Shown: positions 12,868 through 25,399, numbered from the stretch's first letter. The stretch: 64,000 nucleotides of DNA from Vitis vinifera (GCF_030704535.1 NC_081820.1:26021001-26085000); one strand, 5' to 3'. Made by a program: numbers and translations. Notes: a model not told the origin generated them from the letters alone.

Positions 12868-12960
12868 AAAGCCCAGTGGTTGAGGACCTTGATGCAAACA
12901 AGCTTGTCTTAGCCGAGAGGTCTGAGGGTTCCTCCATGTGTTTAAGATTAACTACATTTA
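12868..12960 (+). mobile_element. possible tRNA-derived SINE fragment
   Basis: AGCCCAGTGGTTGAGG near 12870 resembles a pol III A box and GAGGGTTCCTCC near 12925 resembles a degenerate B box, about 45 bp downstream as in tRNA-derived SINEs. No tail or target duplication was defined, so this is tentative. Confidence 0.35.
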
Positions 12961-12998
12961 GGCAGAACATCAAATCAATGGAACAATCTACTCTGTTT

Positions 12999-13017
12999 CA
13001 TTGGGCCAGGCCCAATG
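12999..13017. promoter_or_regulatory. perfect GGCCCA palindrome
   Basis: CATTGGGCCAGGCCCAATG is a 9-bp inverted repeat around one base. TGGGCC/GGCCCA is the site II element bound by TCP factors in plant promoters. No gene start is visible next to it, so a function is not supported. Confidence 0.35.
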
Positions 13018-15400
13018 GTAGGTCCATAGGCAGAGCTTGGATCATGTGCTAGTCAGGCTGGGTTAGGCCTGATACAGACCTAATTTGATCATGGCAGCCC
13101 AATAAGATAATTATTTTCCTTGTTTTGTGTTTTTCTAATTTTTTTTGTTTGTAGTAATTAATTACATTATAATCATAGCAATCATTGTAACTATTTTTGT
13201 TATTAAATTTTTTTGTTCCATTATTTCAGAAAATCTAATTTTATTTGATAAATTAATTCTTCTTTATCATCTATTAAATCTTTACTTAAACTTGTTTTAT
13301 TATAAATTTATTTATTTCTTTTTCTTCCATTTTCTTCTTACAACTTTCGTGTCCTTATTTATGTTTTCCATAAATATAACAATAATTTAAACAAAAATAA
13401 TAATTACTTGGAGATATACCAAACAAAACATACACTTCTTCAATGAAAAAAGTGACACAAAATCAAGATATAAATTCTAAAGAATTAAGACTAATTTAAA
13501 ACAAATTTAGAATTGTAGGATTTAAAAAAAAATTATTTGATAAATTTTAGCTTTTTAAGCTATTAAAGTAAAATGAGGGTTTATCCCTTATTCTTTAATA
13601 ATATATGAAAAATTATTTATATAATAATGAAAAAAACTTTGGAACATTTTCTTAGTTCTTTTAAAAAATTTCTAGTTGAAAATTATTAAGGTAGTAATGA
13701 AAACTATAAATTATCATTCTTTCTTCTTCTTCTTATTCTTTACCCTATTGCAAATTCTTTATCTCCATATCCAGTGAGTCAATTCTTTTGAGGGTTTTTC
13801 TTTGCATTTGAAGGACTTTAATTCTTTTACAATGAGCAATGTGGAATAGGCTAGACGAGGGAAGAGGTCATGACCTTCTCAACTCAGCTTCATCTTTATG
13901 GAAAAGTAGGTAGTTTATTTCTAGAAAGGGAGAAGGAATTTTTTTTTTTTGCTTTTGTCTTGCTTAACTGACCATAAAGGCCACCAAATTGAAAAATGAA
14001 GCACTACGTTTGATGATGCATGTAATGCCGTGAGTTTGCAGGAAAAGGATAGCAAGGAATTAAGCTAAATTTATCAAAAATTATATTCAAAGGTTAAATC
14101 CCGAATATCATGTCTTTATCTTCGTGTAGGAAAGGAAAAAAAATGTAAAATGAATTTAAAATAACATATAAATATAATTTATTAATTTTAAATTTATTTT
14201 TAAATTTATTTTCTCAATTTTCTTTTCATCTTGTTCTCTCAAATTTTCTAAGAACTAAATATTGCTTTAGTTTTAGGAGTTTCTAACTTTAGTTTTTATC
14301 CAAAAACCTCAGAAGAAATTGAGCACATGAAATAATGTTTTTCTTAAAAATTCCTCATATATACTAAGTGGTCATCATAGAAAATAAACTATGACTTGTA
14401 ACTGAAGCATAAGCATTCCAACAGTAGAAATGAGCAAAAGAGGGGGACGGAAATTCCCAACCTAATCCTCCCCACAAAAAAAAAAGAAACAATAACAATT
14501 GTCCAATTGCTTCCTGCTTTCTTACTTTTAGGGTTTGCCTTTCCTGAGAGGGCTCCATTTGCAGACCAGATTTTCCGTTTTTAAAGACAGGGTCTCTAGA
14601 ATTAATATGCAGTATTTGGTCCTTAAAGGCCTAGTAGACCAATGGGCTAGCTGGCAGGGGCAGGGCTAGCTAGCTTGGATTTGGGCTAGCCCAGCACGTT
14701 TGAGGCCTTCCATCATCAGAGCCCAATTTGGCCGAGGAGGGAACTTTATGGTCAACACAAACTATTTGGGCTAGAGCTTTTTGTTTATATGAATTGCTAT
14801 TATTACTATGTCTATTTGTGCAATTAGAAATCTTGTGCATGAGATTGATGAAGACTTGACCATTATTGATATTGGAATATTAATTGAATTTATAGATAAA
14901 ATAGAAATTTAATGTTGGGGATAATCACGTAGACCACTTGTTCATTCTTTTCGAGGTAGTTCCATATATTAAGTAAGGATTAAAATATCTGAAATTAGAT
15001 AAATATTGGTTGTTGAAATCTATGTACAAAAATAAAAAGTATTTGTAGTAATTTTGTTTAAATTTAGATAAATTTTGATAATTAATTTTTTTATATTTAC
15101 AAATAATATTTATATTAACTCAAGAAAAAAGAACAAAATACAATACTAATGGCTATGAATGTTAATTTCTTATTTTAAACTTAAAAATTATTAAAAAGAC
15201 AACTTAACACTACAACATTAAGTTATTGGAGAAATACTCAATTTAAAAAAATAGCTTTCAAACAAGTCTTTCATTTTCTTGTTTTATAAAAGCAAAATAG
15301 GGTAGTAGAGCATATGAATGGAACTTTGTCAGAAAAAGTTCCATGTATGTTGTCAAATGGTAAATTGAGCAAAAAAAAAAAACATTATAAATTCCCGCAT
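13018..15400. other. long non-coding stretch
   Basis: No protein or RNA gene recognised. The part at about 13790-13990 (TTTGCATTTGAAGGACTT, TTTTGTCTTGCTTAACTGAC) resembles 46700-46890 and about 1270-1320, so it is another diverged copy of the duplicated flank. The part at 14500-14570 (TTTCTTACTTTTAGGGTTTG, GAGGGCTCCATTTG) resembles 62970-63000 and 63520-63560. Confidence 0.45.
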
Positions 15401-15407
15401 CATTATG

Positions 15408-15595
15408 GTTGAGGAAGGAATGGATCGCTACTATAAAAGCTCATATAACTGGGGAAGGAATGGGTTGCTGCTATAAAAGCTCTTATAGGAATATATGGCC
15501 CAATAGGCACAACCACATGGGCTGGGTTTCTGCTATAAAAGCTCTAATAGCAATATATGGCCCAATAGGCAGAATCACATGGGCTTGTCCGCGAC
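15408..15595. repeat. short repeats carrying three copies of CTATAAAAGCTC
   Basis: CTATAAAAGCTC occurs at 15431, 15471 and 15533. The first two lie in 40-bp repeats with GGAAGGAATGG. The last two lie in 62-bp repeats with ATATATGGCCCAATAGGCA and CACATGGGCT. TATAAAA is a good TATA-box match, so this could be a multiplied core promoter, but no reading frame follows. Confidence 0.65.
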
Positions 15596-18500
15596 CATAG
15601 AGCCACGATATAAGCACAATCTCTCCTGCCCAATTTAGACTACTGAACCCACTGAGAGCCATGTCTTTTATCGTTCACTCTTCTTAGCCACCATTAGAGA
15701 CCATTGAACTCTTCTCCCAAAGCCATAACACCCATCCTCATCACTGTATATTTCTCCGACTAGATTGTTGTTGTCACTGACGTCCTCATCACTAATGGGG
15801 CTGAGATCAATGACCAACTCGCTCAACGACCAATTTCTTTAGCCACTTCATCGCCCACATCTTCCAAGTATTCTTTCGATTCCTTCCACGGCTTCACACT
15901 CTGTTATTTCTTTCTTTCTTTCTTTGATTTCAAATTAGGTTTCTTTTCATCACTTCTATTTCCCCCCATCTCTCTTTTTCTGGTTAGGGTTAGGGTTAGG
16001 GTTAGGGTTTGTGTTTGGATTCCCTGGTATATATTTACTAATTATTATGAGCATCAATCTCTCACCATACTTTCACATACCTCATCTCTGCACTCTTATT
16101 CTTCTTTCCATTTTCATGTGCATCGAAGCTTAGCTTGGAAGCAATGATTGCTCGTGCCCCTTCTCTTTTGTGTTTTTTTGTCTTCCGTGCATAGAGGAAG
16201 TTGAAAATTTTAGTGATATGAAATTCAATGGAGTCTGCTATTATTATAGTGCCTTGTCTGCAGCTAATGAAATCAAAGGCTATGGAAGCTTCGGATAGAG
16301 CAAAGCTCTTCATTTTGCACCCTAATTTGGATTCTACACTTTGACTCATCTTAATCTTGTTTCCTTTTTTTTTTTTCATTTTATTTATCTATTTATTTAT
16401 TTTTTATTTTGAATCCATCAAAGTAGTAAACCCCCTTAGACTACTTTTGTTCTTCATGTAAACACTCAAAAGAAAGGGAAAAATGAATATTAAGTTTATC
16501 GATATTAATGGGTATCGACTAGAAGCATTTTGTCAAAAATATGAAAATTCAGATGTTGAAATTCATGTCATTTAACTATATTTATTTCATGTATAATTGC
16601 TATTCAGGAGACATATTTGATAGGTTTTGGGGTTTATGCAATTTTGAAGGAGGGAAAAGGCTTCCTAATTTACCTCCCTCAATTTTCATTTCTTAGGATT
16701 CAAGTGGTAATCTAAAATGGACTTCAACATTTGTTTTTCACCAACCATTCTTTTACTTCTATACAAATCCTGTTATCTCATGTATGGGGCAAATGCAATT
16801 TTGTGATTTTCTAACTTCTTAAAAATCAGGAATTGATTTTTTAGGCTCATTTTTTCATTTTTAATTCAGCTGATTGACATAAGCTTGATATTTGTTCTTT
16901 GAGTGGAAATTTTGATGCTTACAGGAGAGACACTTTACTAATTTTATCTACTAGGTTGAAGGCATTTGCTTTTTCTTCCTGCCAATTTACTAATTATCGA
17001 ACTCCTTTTCTTTCTGGTTGGTTTTTCCCTTTCCTTTATGTTTTCATTTGAGGCCACCATATCTCAGGCAATTCACATCTTGAGAGAGTTAGCTACAAAT
17101 CAAGGTATAATAGCCAAGATTGGCTTATAAATATCTGAGAATGATAATCTTACCATTCTTTCATTCTCTTTTATTGAGCACCCCTTTTCCTTAATGTAGA
17201 ATATTTGAAACTCAATGGTACAAAGAGATACAAAATTCAGAAGCAGTTTTATATTTCACATATGTCATAGAGGTTTAATTGAAAGACCAATTGAAAGAAT
17301 CAAACTTTGAATCTTAGGTGTTTAGTTATATGTTATAACATGTCTGACAGGTCTAATCGGCCTAATTTGGCAAATCAGATGTTAGCAAGATGAGGGTTAG
17401 CTTAGGAGGTCCCACAACACAAGACAAGCCACTTGTGAGATTAAGCAGTCTGATTTGGAATACATTGTTTGGCTTCACAAGTTAATACAAGGCAAAATTA
17501 AAACATTAATAATTTGATTTTAACCAAAATTGATGTCTTAACCACCATGTTTCCTTTCTAAATGGATTAAGATGGTTCAATTTGAATGGATCCTAATTAA
17601 TTGGGAGATTCAAATAAGGTCACTTGTTGTTAGAAATCGTTGCAAAGAGGAACTAACACAAACTTTTGATCAAACTTTGCCCTACATCATGTTTGGCCCT
17701 CGAACCCATATTTCACCTAATTGATTTGATGGAAGAGGCTTCAATGTATCTATGCTAACTATTTGGGGTTCATCTTTCTTTTGTTAGATCATTCTCTTTT
17801 TTGCTTTTTTTTTTCTTTGTTCCTTTTTGGTTTTCAAGTTACAAATCATTTAATCAAAGAAATGATAACCAAATTTTTTTTTTACTTTTATTTTAATGTA
17901 CCTTCATTTTTGGGTGCTAGGAGTCTTGTCTAGTGTGTTTTTTTTTTTTTTTTTTTCCTGTTTTTCATGTTTTTGGGTTTTCTCAAAATATAATGTAAAC
18001 TTCAAAGTTCCATCAGAGAAAAAGAAAAAAAAATGCAATCCCCATCAAAGAAACAAAGATTCATTTAATGATTTCATCTTACTAGTCCCTCTATCCATAT
18101 ATCTGAAAGGGGTTTACTATTAAGCTTTTTGTTTAGCTATTTGCTAACATCAGCCAATTGCCAATTGTTTAGAAATTGGGGTTGCCATCTCTCCAACCTC
18201 ATCATACAAAGGTGGACAATTTGATATCAGCTTACTGGTCTGGAAGAAACTCAATTTTTTTTCCCTTTTGTTCCTTTTTTTCGTTTTTGATATTGAATAT
18301 GCTAAAGCTAAATGTGATTGCTATGATAGTGCATTACTTACAATAAGCATAAGAAAATTTAAAAAATGAATTTGTTTATTAACTTAATCTGTTCTATAGA
18401 GCAATTTTATCATGTAATGATTTTTCCTTTCTTTCTTTCTTTCTTTTGATCATTGTATGAATTATTACAATAATAATAGTAATAAATAACAAGTAATAGT

Positions 18501-19735
18501 TTTTATAATATAAAGTTTTATGTGAAAAGAAATGCTTAAGAAATTAAGTTTTTTCTAAGAAACAAATGAAAAAAGGAGTGAAACAGAAAATACTTTTTTT
18601 TTTCTTGTATTCACATAATTGAAGTATCCTAAAAAGATAATGAAGTATATAGAGCATCTTATTGAGTCAATTTTGGTCTTCAAATATTGAACTTGTGAAT
18701 TTACTTGTTGGCTTTGTATTTAGTCTACCCTGAACTCGATGATTTGAATCTGAAATCCTGTTCAAATTTCCATGCAGGTAGTAGTTTGATGCATTTTTGT
18801 GAGGTTATGATCTTTCCAAAATCCTCCCTAGTTAGATCATAAGTAGAATGAAAATTTTAGAGTCCTAAGTATGGCCTTTCAAAGGTTCTCTTTTAAAATA
18901 CAAGTTAATAGGTTCATTATGTTGCATCACTAGTTTGTTATCTCTTAAATTCTATTATTATTATGTTTGCATTCCCTATTTTGACAAATTGAAAAATACC
19001 AATAGACATTGCTTTATATTTTTCTTATAAAGCAACCAGATTTTTTATTATACTAAAAACAATCTTTATATTTTGGTTTTTTAAATTATGTGTTTATTAC
19101 ATGTTCTAGGCCTAAGCAGTTTAGTAATTTATCCTTTAAAGATGGTTTGTACTTATAAGTAGCTATCCAAGTCAAATAATCAGCAAATTAAGCTTAAGGT
19201 GAAAATTTTCAAATTACAAAAATTTTACATTTGTCAAAAGAAATGAAAAAAACCAAGTTCTTATGTGGAATGTTTATTTTTATTGATCTTAAAGGCTAAG
19301 TTCTTGGCCTGACTGTTGAAAAAATTGTTGGACAGGTCTAAGCAGGTGAAGTTTGAAGCATTTAAAATAAATTAGAAGACCTGCAGAATGATAATTATTT
19401 GCTAGTAATAATAGTTGTAGCCTCAACCTTCTTTTGTTTATGATATTAAGACAATCGGTTTTTGTTGATCAATAAAAACTTTAAACTTAATTTACAAATA
19501 TATGTAAGAAGATATTTTATGTATGGGGAAATTTTTATGGTACTAATATTATCATTCTAAAATTATAATTTTGGCTTTACCTTTGACTTCCAAACAAAAC
19601 CAAGACCAAAAACTAACCCGAACTACATTTACGTAATTGATTATTACAATACTAGAATATTAAAAGCCCATTTAAAAATGATTTTGAAAGGGACTAAACA
19701 CGCTTCTTAATGTTATAAGTGTTTTCTTACAAAAA
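15596..19735. other. long non-coding stretch, no gene recognised
   Basis: About 15600-16010 has higher GC and pyrimidine-rich text like a plant 5' UTR, but no extended open frame follows. The rest is AT-rich with T-runs. A decayed gene, an unspliced long non-coding transcript or plain intergenic DNA are all possible. Confidence 0.4.
15984..16007. repeat. short interstitial telomere-like repeat (TTAGGG)4
   Basis: Four perfect TTAGGG units stand between GG and TTT. Usual plant telomere units are TTTAGGG, so these are the six-base form. The complement begins AAACCCTAA, which also matches the plant telo-box promoter motif. Confidence 0.8.
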
Positions 19736-19739
19736 TCAT

Positions 19740-20110
19740 AGGTAATATTTGGTAATTGTTTTTTTAAAACAGTTTTCTATTCTCATGAACAAAACAACTG
19801 AAAAACATATTTGACAATCAAAAAGCAAAAAACACTACTTTTTTGTTTTTAAAAACAAAAATAAAGGTATTTTAAATAACATCTTTTAATTATTTTTATT
19901 TGTTTTTTGAGGATCATTTAAAAAAATAATCATATAATGAAAAATGATTAAAAATAAGATAATAATATACATAAAGTTTATTTTTTAAACATATTTAAAA
20001 ATATAAAAAATAAGTTAAAAATATTTCAATTACTACATATACTTTTGTTTTACAAAACATTAAAAAACAATTTTTAAGAACTGTTTTTCATGAAAATACT
20101 TTTCAAAATT
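19740..20110. mobile_element. MITE-like AT-rich element (tentative)
   Basis: The stretch opens with TTGGTAATTGTTTTTTTAAA and AACAGTTTTC and closes with TTTTTAAGAACTGTTTTTCA, giving a rough inverted arrangement of AACAGTTTT/AAGAACTGTTTTT words. Similar wording is seen at 20990-21040 and 45890-45950. Exact ends and target duplication were not found. Confidence 0.3.
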
Positions 20111-20712
20111 AAATGGGATCATTTTCCACGGCATTAGTGTTGGATTGACATGAGACTTTTCACTGAGGATTCATTAAGTTAATTAATTTCCATGGAACAA
20201 AGCTGAGGAATGAAAACATGAATTTCCATTCTTTGGCATTATAGCTAGGCATGTTCACTTTGATTTCATTAATCTCGTAGCATTTTATTAGATTAAAGTA
20301 TGAATTCTGCCACCGACAATCAGAAAATTTAGGCTGTCTTCAATCATCCAGGAAAATTTCTTCACTCTTTTAAGAAAACAGTTCCTCTGTTGACTGACCT
20401 ATTAATTCGTGTTATATTCATTGCTTTTTCCAAGGAAGAACAGATACTTGTTTAATTGTGTGCTTTTACTGATTCCCACTTTAGATTCTGGTGGAAGAAC
20501 TAGATAATGTATGTATGTCAATGAAGAGGCTGCATGTCTTCTCATCCTGTTGTACTTAGCTGACTAAGAAGGCACTAATCAATGCTCTTTGGCATCGTCT
20601 CCAAGTAGGTAATGTTGGACCCAGACTGACCAATTATGAGGAATTGCAGAACTGATTGTTTTTAATTTGAAGTCCAATAAAAGAGCAGAAAAGAGAGAGA
20701 CCATCTTCAGGT

Positions 20713-20960
20713 ATGTTGAGAAGGATCTTATTTCCTGGTTTTGCAGCCCTTCTTCTACTTCTGTTAGTCCCTATAACATGTAAAGCCAAGCGGAATCATC
20801 AGGTCTGTACCTCTTCCTGCGGGCATATTACCCTTCCCCACTGAAAGATGATCCGCAGAGCTGCGGAGAAAGCGAGTATGAGCTGGCTTGTGAGACTAAC
20901 CGCACAATCTTATACTTGTATCCAGGAAAATACAAAGCAGAAGAAATCAAGTATTTTTGA
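20713..20960 (+). pseudogene. truncated exon 1 of an LRK10-like receptor, E-type relic
   Basis: From the ATG at 20713 the frame reads a signal peptide (MLRRILFPGFAALLLLLL) nearly the same as gene E, then the Cys-rich start (CTSSCGHI). Near 20826-20845 a small deletion and frameshift interrupt it. In another frame it continues with SCGESEYELACETNRTILYL and stops making sense near 20956 (EEIKYF then stop), where an A-run of about 25 begins. No kinase part follows in this orientation. It is an inverted fragment of an E paralogue, oriented towards the 3' end of E. Confidence 0.75.
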
Positions 20961-21504
20961 AAACACAAAAAAAAAAAAAAAAAAAAAAAATCTATTTTTA
21001 AGAACCATTCTAAAAACTGTTCCCAAAACACTCCCAAACAAAGCTAAAATTAACCTTTGTCATTTTGTTTCTTTATTTTACATATTTAATATCATAAATG
21101 ACAAGAAAACTAGTATATTACTGGAAATCAACTCTAGCCAAAGAAGGGGATGTGGAATCGGTGGACATCAAGAAGGGCATTACTACAAGGGTAGGGCATA
21201 TAATTACTAGGGAAAGCTGATAAATAATCTGTGGCTAACCTACCTTTCAATGTTCAAGAACAACTAAATACATGGGTAGAGCTTTATTGAAGTATCAATT
21301 TTCCTAAAAATTTAAAGCATGTAGAATTTGGGTTCATATTGTATATCACACTCTCCAACAAAGCTTGCACTATCATAGATGGGGATGGACATCAAGAAGG
21401 CTAATGTGGCGTACTCTTTTGAGTAGCTACACCAGTAGTACACACTAACTGATACTAATTCATGATATTTCTGTTGTGTTCGTTTTCTTTTCACGATCAT
21501 CAAC
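20961..21504. other. non-coding between the exon-1 relic and gene E
   Basis: Starts with a poly(A) run at about 20965-20989 followed by TTTTTAAGAACCATTCTAAAAA, a word group seen elsewhere in the window as part of a dispersed repeat. A repeat insertion probably cut the relic here. No gene. Confidence 0.45.
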
Positions 21505-23922
21505 TTACACCTCTTGTGGAGTTAGAAAAGGCTTTGGAGGCATTTGCAGTTGGTCAACCTTTCCTTCAAGCATCTCTATAACTTTGTGCATTGAAGGACG
21601 TTCACTGGGCTTAAACTGTATGCACCATAAGGCTACTAGGACCATCTTTTTTGCAAGTTTTTGTTCTTCCTCTGTGGCATCTCCTATTTCTATGCCCTTT
21701 CCTTCATTGAATTGATCGTAGGCCCAGGAAGGGAAGTAAATTTGGCTTGAATGCTCAGCAAACACATTCAAATTCCTCCTTCTGCCTGCCATTTCCATCA
21801 ACAACATTCCAAAACTATAGACATCAGCTTTGTATGAGACTCCTCCAATGTTTTTGTAGAACAGTTCTGGAGCCATGTATCCCCTTGTCCCTCTTGCTCC
21901 AGTTAAAGACACGATGCTATGATATGCTGGATAAGATTTTGCTAGGCCAAAGTCTGAAACCTTTGGAGTGAGATTCTTATCAAGAAGTATATTATGGGGC
22001 TTGATATCAAAATGTAGGATTTGCATATCACAACCCCGATGTAAGTATTCAATCCCGTGGGCCACTCCTAGAGAAATCTGATACATTTTCTCAAAGCTCA
22101 AGGAGATATATTCCTCCTTTTCAGGAAATATGTACTTGTCAAGAGATCCATTAGGCATGAAGTCATACACAAGAGCTCGTTTTGATCCCTCAACACAAAA
22201 TCCAATTAGTTGCACCACATTGAAATGATGAATCCTTCCAATTGTAGCAACTTCATTGATGAAATCTTGTCCATTAGCTTTGGAATTGGCCAGCATTTTT
22301 ACTGCTACAAGATGGCCACTTTTCAGCTTTCCTTTATATACTGAACCATAGCCGCCCTCACCTAACTTTTCTGTGAAGCCTTCGGTCATCTTCTTAATGT
22401 TCTAGTAAGAGTACCTAATAGGTTTTAGATTATTGTGGGTCTGAATGAACTCTTCGATGGCATGGTACATGGATAAGCTCCTTTTCCATTTGTAGATCAG
22501 AAATATTAACACACATGGAACCCCCAAGAAAATCTTGGCTGCAACAGCAAGAACTGGAAAGGAGAAATACAGAAAAATCATTAGGGAATCTTCAATTATT
22601 CTGTGTGCAATATCATTTTGTTAAGTTAAACTTAAGGTTTTCTTTTGTTTTTATTTTCCCTTTTAGTTCTTGGGTAACAGAAAGATGCTTTTGAAAGGCT
22701 TGTGTTTTCTCCGTAGGTGTCCTATCTTTCAAGACCCAAGTCATCTTTCCTAGTCTGTTACAAAATTCATATTACCGTATTTCTTTGGTTCAGAACCCGA
22801 ATGAGGAAAAATACAATGTGTCTTACCAGTGAGCTGTTCAAAATAACAAAATAAATTAAACCAAATTAGAGGTGATACTGAAACATTCTATAGACAAGCA
22901 TATAAAAGAAGGAAGCATTTGGTGGTGGAAAGAGAACTCTCACATGCTGCAATCCATTGTAACTTCTCCATTAAATGGTCCTTACCATCTGCATCAGCAT
23001 GATAAAAGGAGGAATTAAATCATAAAGCTGGAAAAAGTAGTTCAAAGGAAACAATACATCATGTTAAGGCGGCACACAGGTTTACACAATGTGACATTCA
23101 ATTACCAAAGGAACGGATGCAACATTTTTTATAGTGCTTCTTTGCAATTAAAAAAAAAAAAAAGATTTAGATAAACAAAATATTTAAAAAAAGTTCATTA
23201 ATACATAGAAATTTTTTTAATTCTAACATCTCACCGCATGGAGTGCAGAAGAAGAATAGGACGCAATTGCACCATCTAAGGTCAGTCCCATACAGCAGCC
23301 GGTTATGGATGTCCGGAAGAGAATTATCAATCTTCTGTCCCGTGGTCGAGAAGCCAACCACCAAGCCTACGCTGCAAGAGTCCTCTAAATCTGACAGGGC
23401 CATGTCTTTGACTACAACATATGAATATGTTTGCATCGAAGATAAAGAAGAGTTGGGAGAACTGTTTCTTCTGCAAGGTGCCATGTCGATGTAGAGAGAA
23501 GAATTTATCGGAGCTTCACAATCAACGAAATTTACATCTGAGGTCTCATAGGACAGACGATATGGATCTCCGTAACTGAAGTTTGCATAAGTCAAAGAAT
23601 GAAGAGGCAGAGAAGAACAATCATCTTTCTTTAGGCCAGTATCAACCACCCTTATTGTCTCCCTAGTATAATTGATCTCTTCTACATAGTATCTTCCAGA
23701 ATATAAGTGTAAGATTGTGCGATTATTCTCACAAGCCAGTTCATACTTCCTCTCTCCACACCTGGGTCGGTCATCTTTCAGTCGGAAAGGGTAGCGCATA
23801 TCCGGAATATTCCCACAAGAAGAGTGACAGAGATGATGATTCAGCTTGGCTTTGCAAGTTGTTGGGAGTAACAGAAGTAGAAAAATGGCTGCAAAACCGG
23901 CAAATAAGAGCCTCCTCAACAT
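21505..23922 (-). pseudogene. LRK10-like receptor kinase with one in-frame stop before the kinase (gene E)
   Basis: Inferred exons 23922-23235, 22988-22944 (45 nt) and 22553-21505, phase-1 introns. Exon 1 has a signal peptide (MLRRLLFAGFAAIFLLLLLP), the GUB_WAK-like region (CGNIPDMRYPFRL) and many N-glycosylation sites. Exon 3 starts with the membrane helix (about residues 245-265). A TAG at 22404-22402 falls where paralogues have Ser or Ala (RYSY-stop-NIKK), giving a 294-residue product that ends just inside the membrane. Downstream the kinase frame is open for another 294 codons from ATG 22389, with [18 protein letters not shown] (non-RD), DFG and APE all present. Options: recent pseudogene, sequence error, readthrough, or a truncated receptor plus a separately initiated kinase. 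Extra microexons as in A were not found. Confidence 0.82.
22402..22404 (-). other. premature TAG in gene E
   Basis: In frame with both the membrane segment and the kinase. It is the only lesion found in the three inferred exons. Confidence 0.8.
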
Positions 23923-24040
23923 AGCTGGAGATGGTCTCTTTCCTCTCCGTCTCGCTCTTTTATTAGACTGTAGATTAAGAACAATCAGTTCTGGAAAAAA
24001 GTATCACCTCTTACCCACTGGGAGAAAGTGCTAAAAAACA

Positions 24041-24089
24041 TTGACTGGACACATCAACCGCCCCACAATGTTGGCGTCTTTGCAGTCAA
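24041..24089. promoter_or_regulatory. opposed W-box cores upstream of gene E
   Basis: TTGACT at 24041-24046 and AGTCAA at 24084-24089 face each other about 120-165 bp upstream of the gene E ATG. This echoes the tighter pair upstream of gene A. Confidence 0.4.
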
Positions 24090-24649
24090 CTAATAGAACG
24101 GGATTTCTCCACTTACATTATCTAGTTCTTCCATACAGGATTTCTCCACTTCCTCAGATAATTTGCTTGCATCCTTTGCCTCTAAAGCATGTAGCTTTAC
24201 CCTAAAGAAAGGCCCCATAAAAGTGGATAAACTTTCTAAATGGTTATTTATAAAATTTTAATTTTCTATAATGCTGACTTTTCAACTTTGTGACCTTTAT
24301 AGTCAGTCAGGCAAGATAGAACCAGAACAATTAAGTTGTGCTCTTCCAAAAATACGTACCTTGTCAACTTTTCTGCATAATTCATAGTTGAGAAATTCAT
24401 GGTGTCATGCTCTATCACATCTAACTACCTCATTGCATTTTTGTAATTGCAAAATAATCAATTGTTGTAAAAAAGAATTAACTCAGTGGTTCCTTATTTT
24501 AAAAGTCACATCTAGTCATTAAAAATTAAGTAAAAAAGAAGTGAAATATAACTTAGGGAGTTTATTGATCCTACAAATTTTCAAAGAATGTATGCAAGTG
24601 ATTTTCAAAGAATTTATGCAAGTGATTTTCAAAAAATCTATGCAAGTGA

Positions 24650-25310
24650 ATAACTTAGATGACTTTATAGATCCTACAAATTTTCAAAGAATGGTTGGCA
24701 GTTTGCATTGTTTGACTAATATAAAACTAGATATTAAATATGGAGTTGGGCTTATAAGTAGATCTAGAGATTCTCAATGTTAGTCGCACTTACAATTAGG
24801 AAAATAGATCTTATGATACATTAAAGGTTTATAAAAGCAATGATATCTATTCTTCATGCAGGTGCTAACAAAATTGAGCTTATTGGATACATAAATAGTG
24901 ATTGGACCTGTGATATGGATAAATATGGATAAATGAAAAAGTATTATGGGTTATGTATTTAATCTTAATTTAGAAGTTTTCTCTTGATCATCAAGGAAAC
25001 AATAGATGATTAATGTTTTGTCAACAGCAAAAACAAAATATATTGTAGCTACTAATGGTGCTAATTAAGTAGAATAGTTGCATTCAATGCTTTTTGATTT
25101 AAAGTATACTCAAAAAGTATCTATAAAGATTTCCTGGGATAATAAATCAACAATAACATTGACCAAAAAATCCAGTTTTTCATGAAAGCAGTAAACACAT
25201 TGGCATTACATCATGTACTATATTCATGAATTGATGAAAGACAAAAATTATGTTTGAGGTTTGTTCTTTTCAAAATTAAATTGCAGATGTCTTTACAAAA
25301 TCAATCAAAG
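24650..25310 (+). mobile_element. decayed Ty1/copia reverse-transcriptase/RNase H fragment
   Basis: Broken reading on the plus strand gives copia landmarks in order: a MVGSLHCLTN..DIKYGVGLISR stretch at about 24690-24770, an IGY..SDW motif near 24880, an RNase H-like alanine-rich part near 25040-25070, and a final ADVFTKSI motif near 25285. Many stops and frameshifts separate these. No LTRs were found. It is unrelated in sequence and orientation to the larger copia element that follows. Confidence 0.7.
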
Positions 25311-25399
25311 TGAAAGCAACATAAGAGTCCTAATGAAATCAAGTTTAAGATTTGTGATATTTATCTTTATTATCATGCAATATATAACCAATATTTTCA

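Noticed and set aside
16062..16379. 105-codon minus-strand open frame
   Set aside because: Basic, low-complexity, no start context or family. Likely chance.
20848..21210. Plus-strand open frame with a Lys run
   Set aside because: It reads the exon-1 relic out of frame and then a poly(A) run.
22801..22835. Possible 7-nt microexon in gene E
   Set aside because: Splice-like borders exist but the length would break the frame, and the remaining exons join in frame without it.
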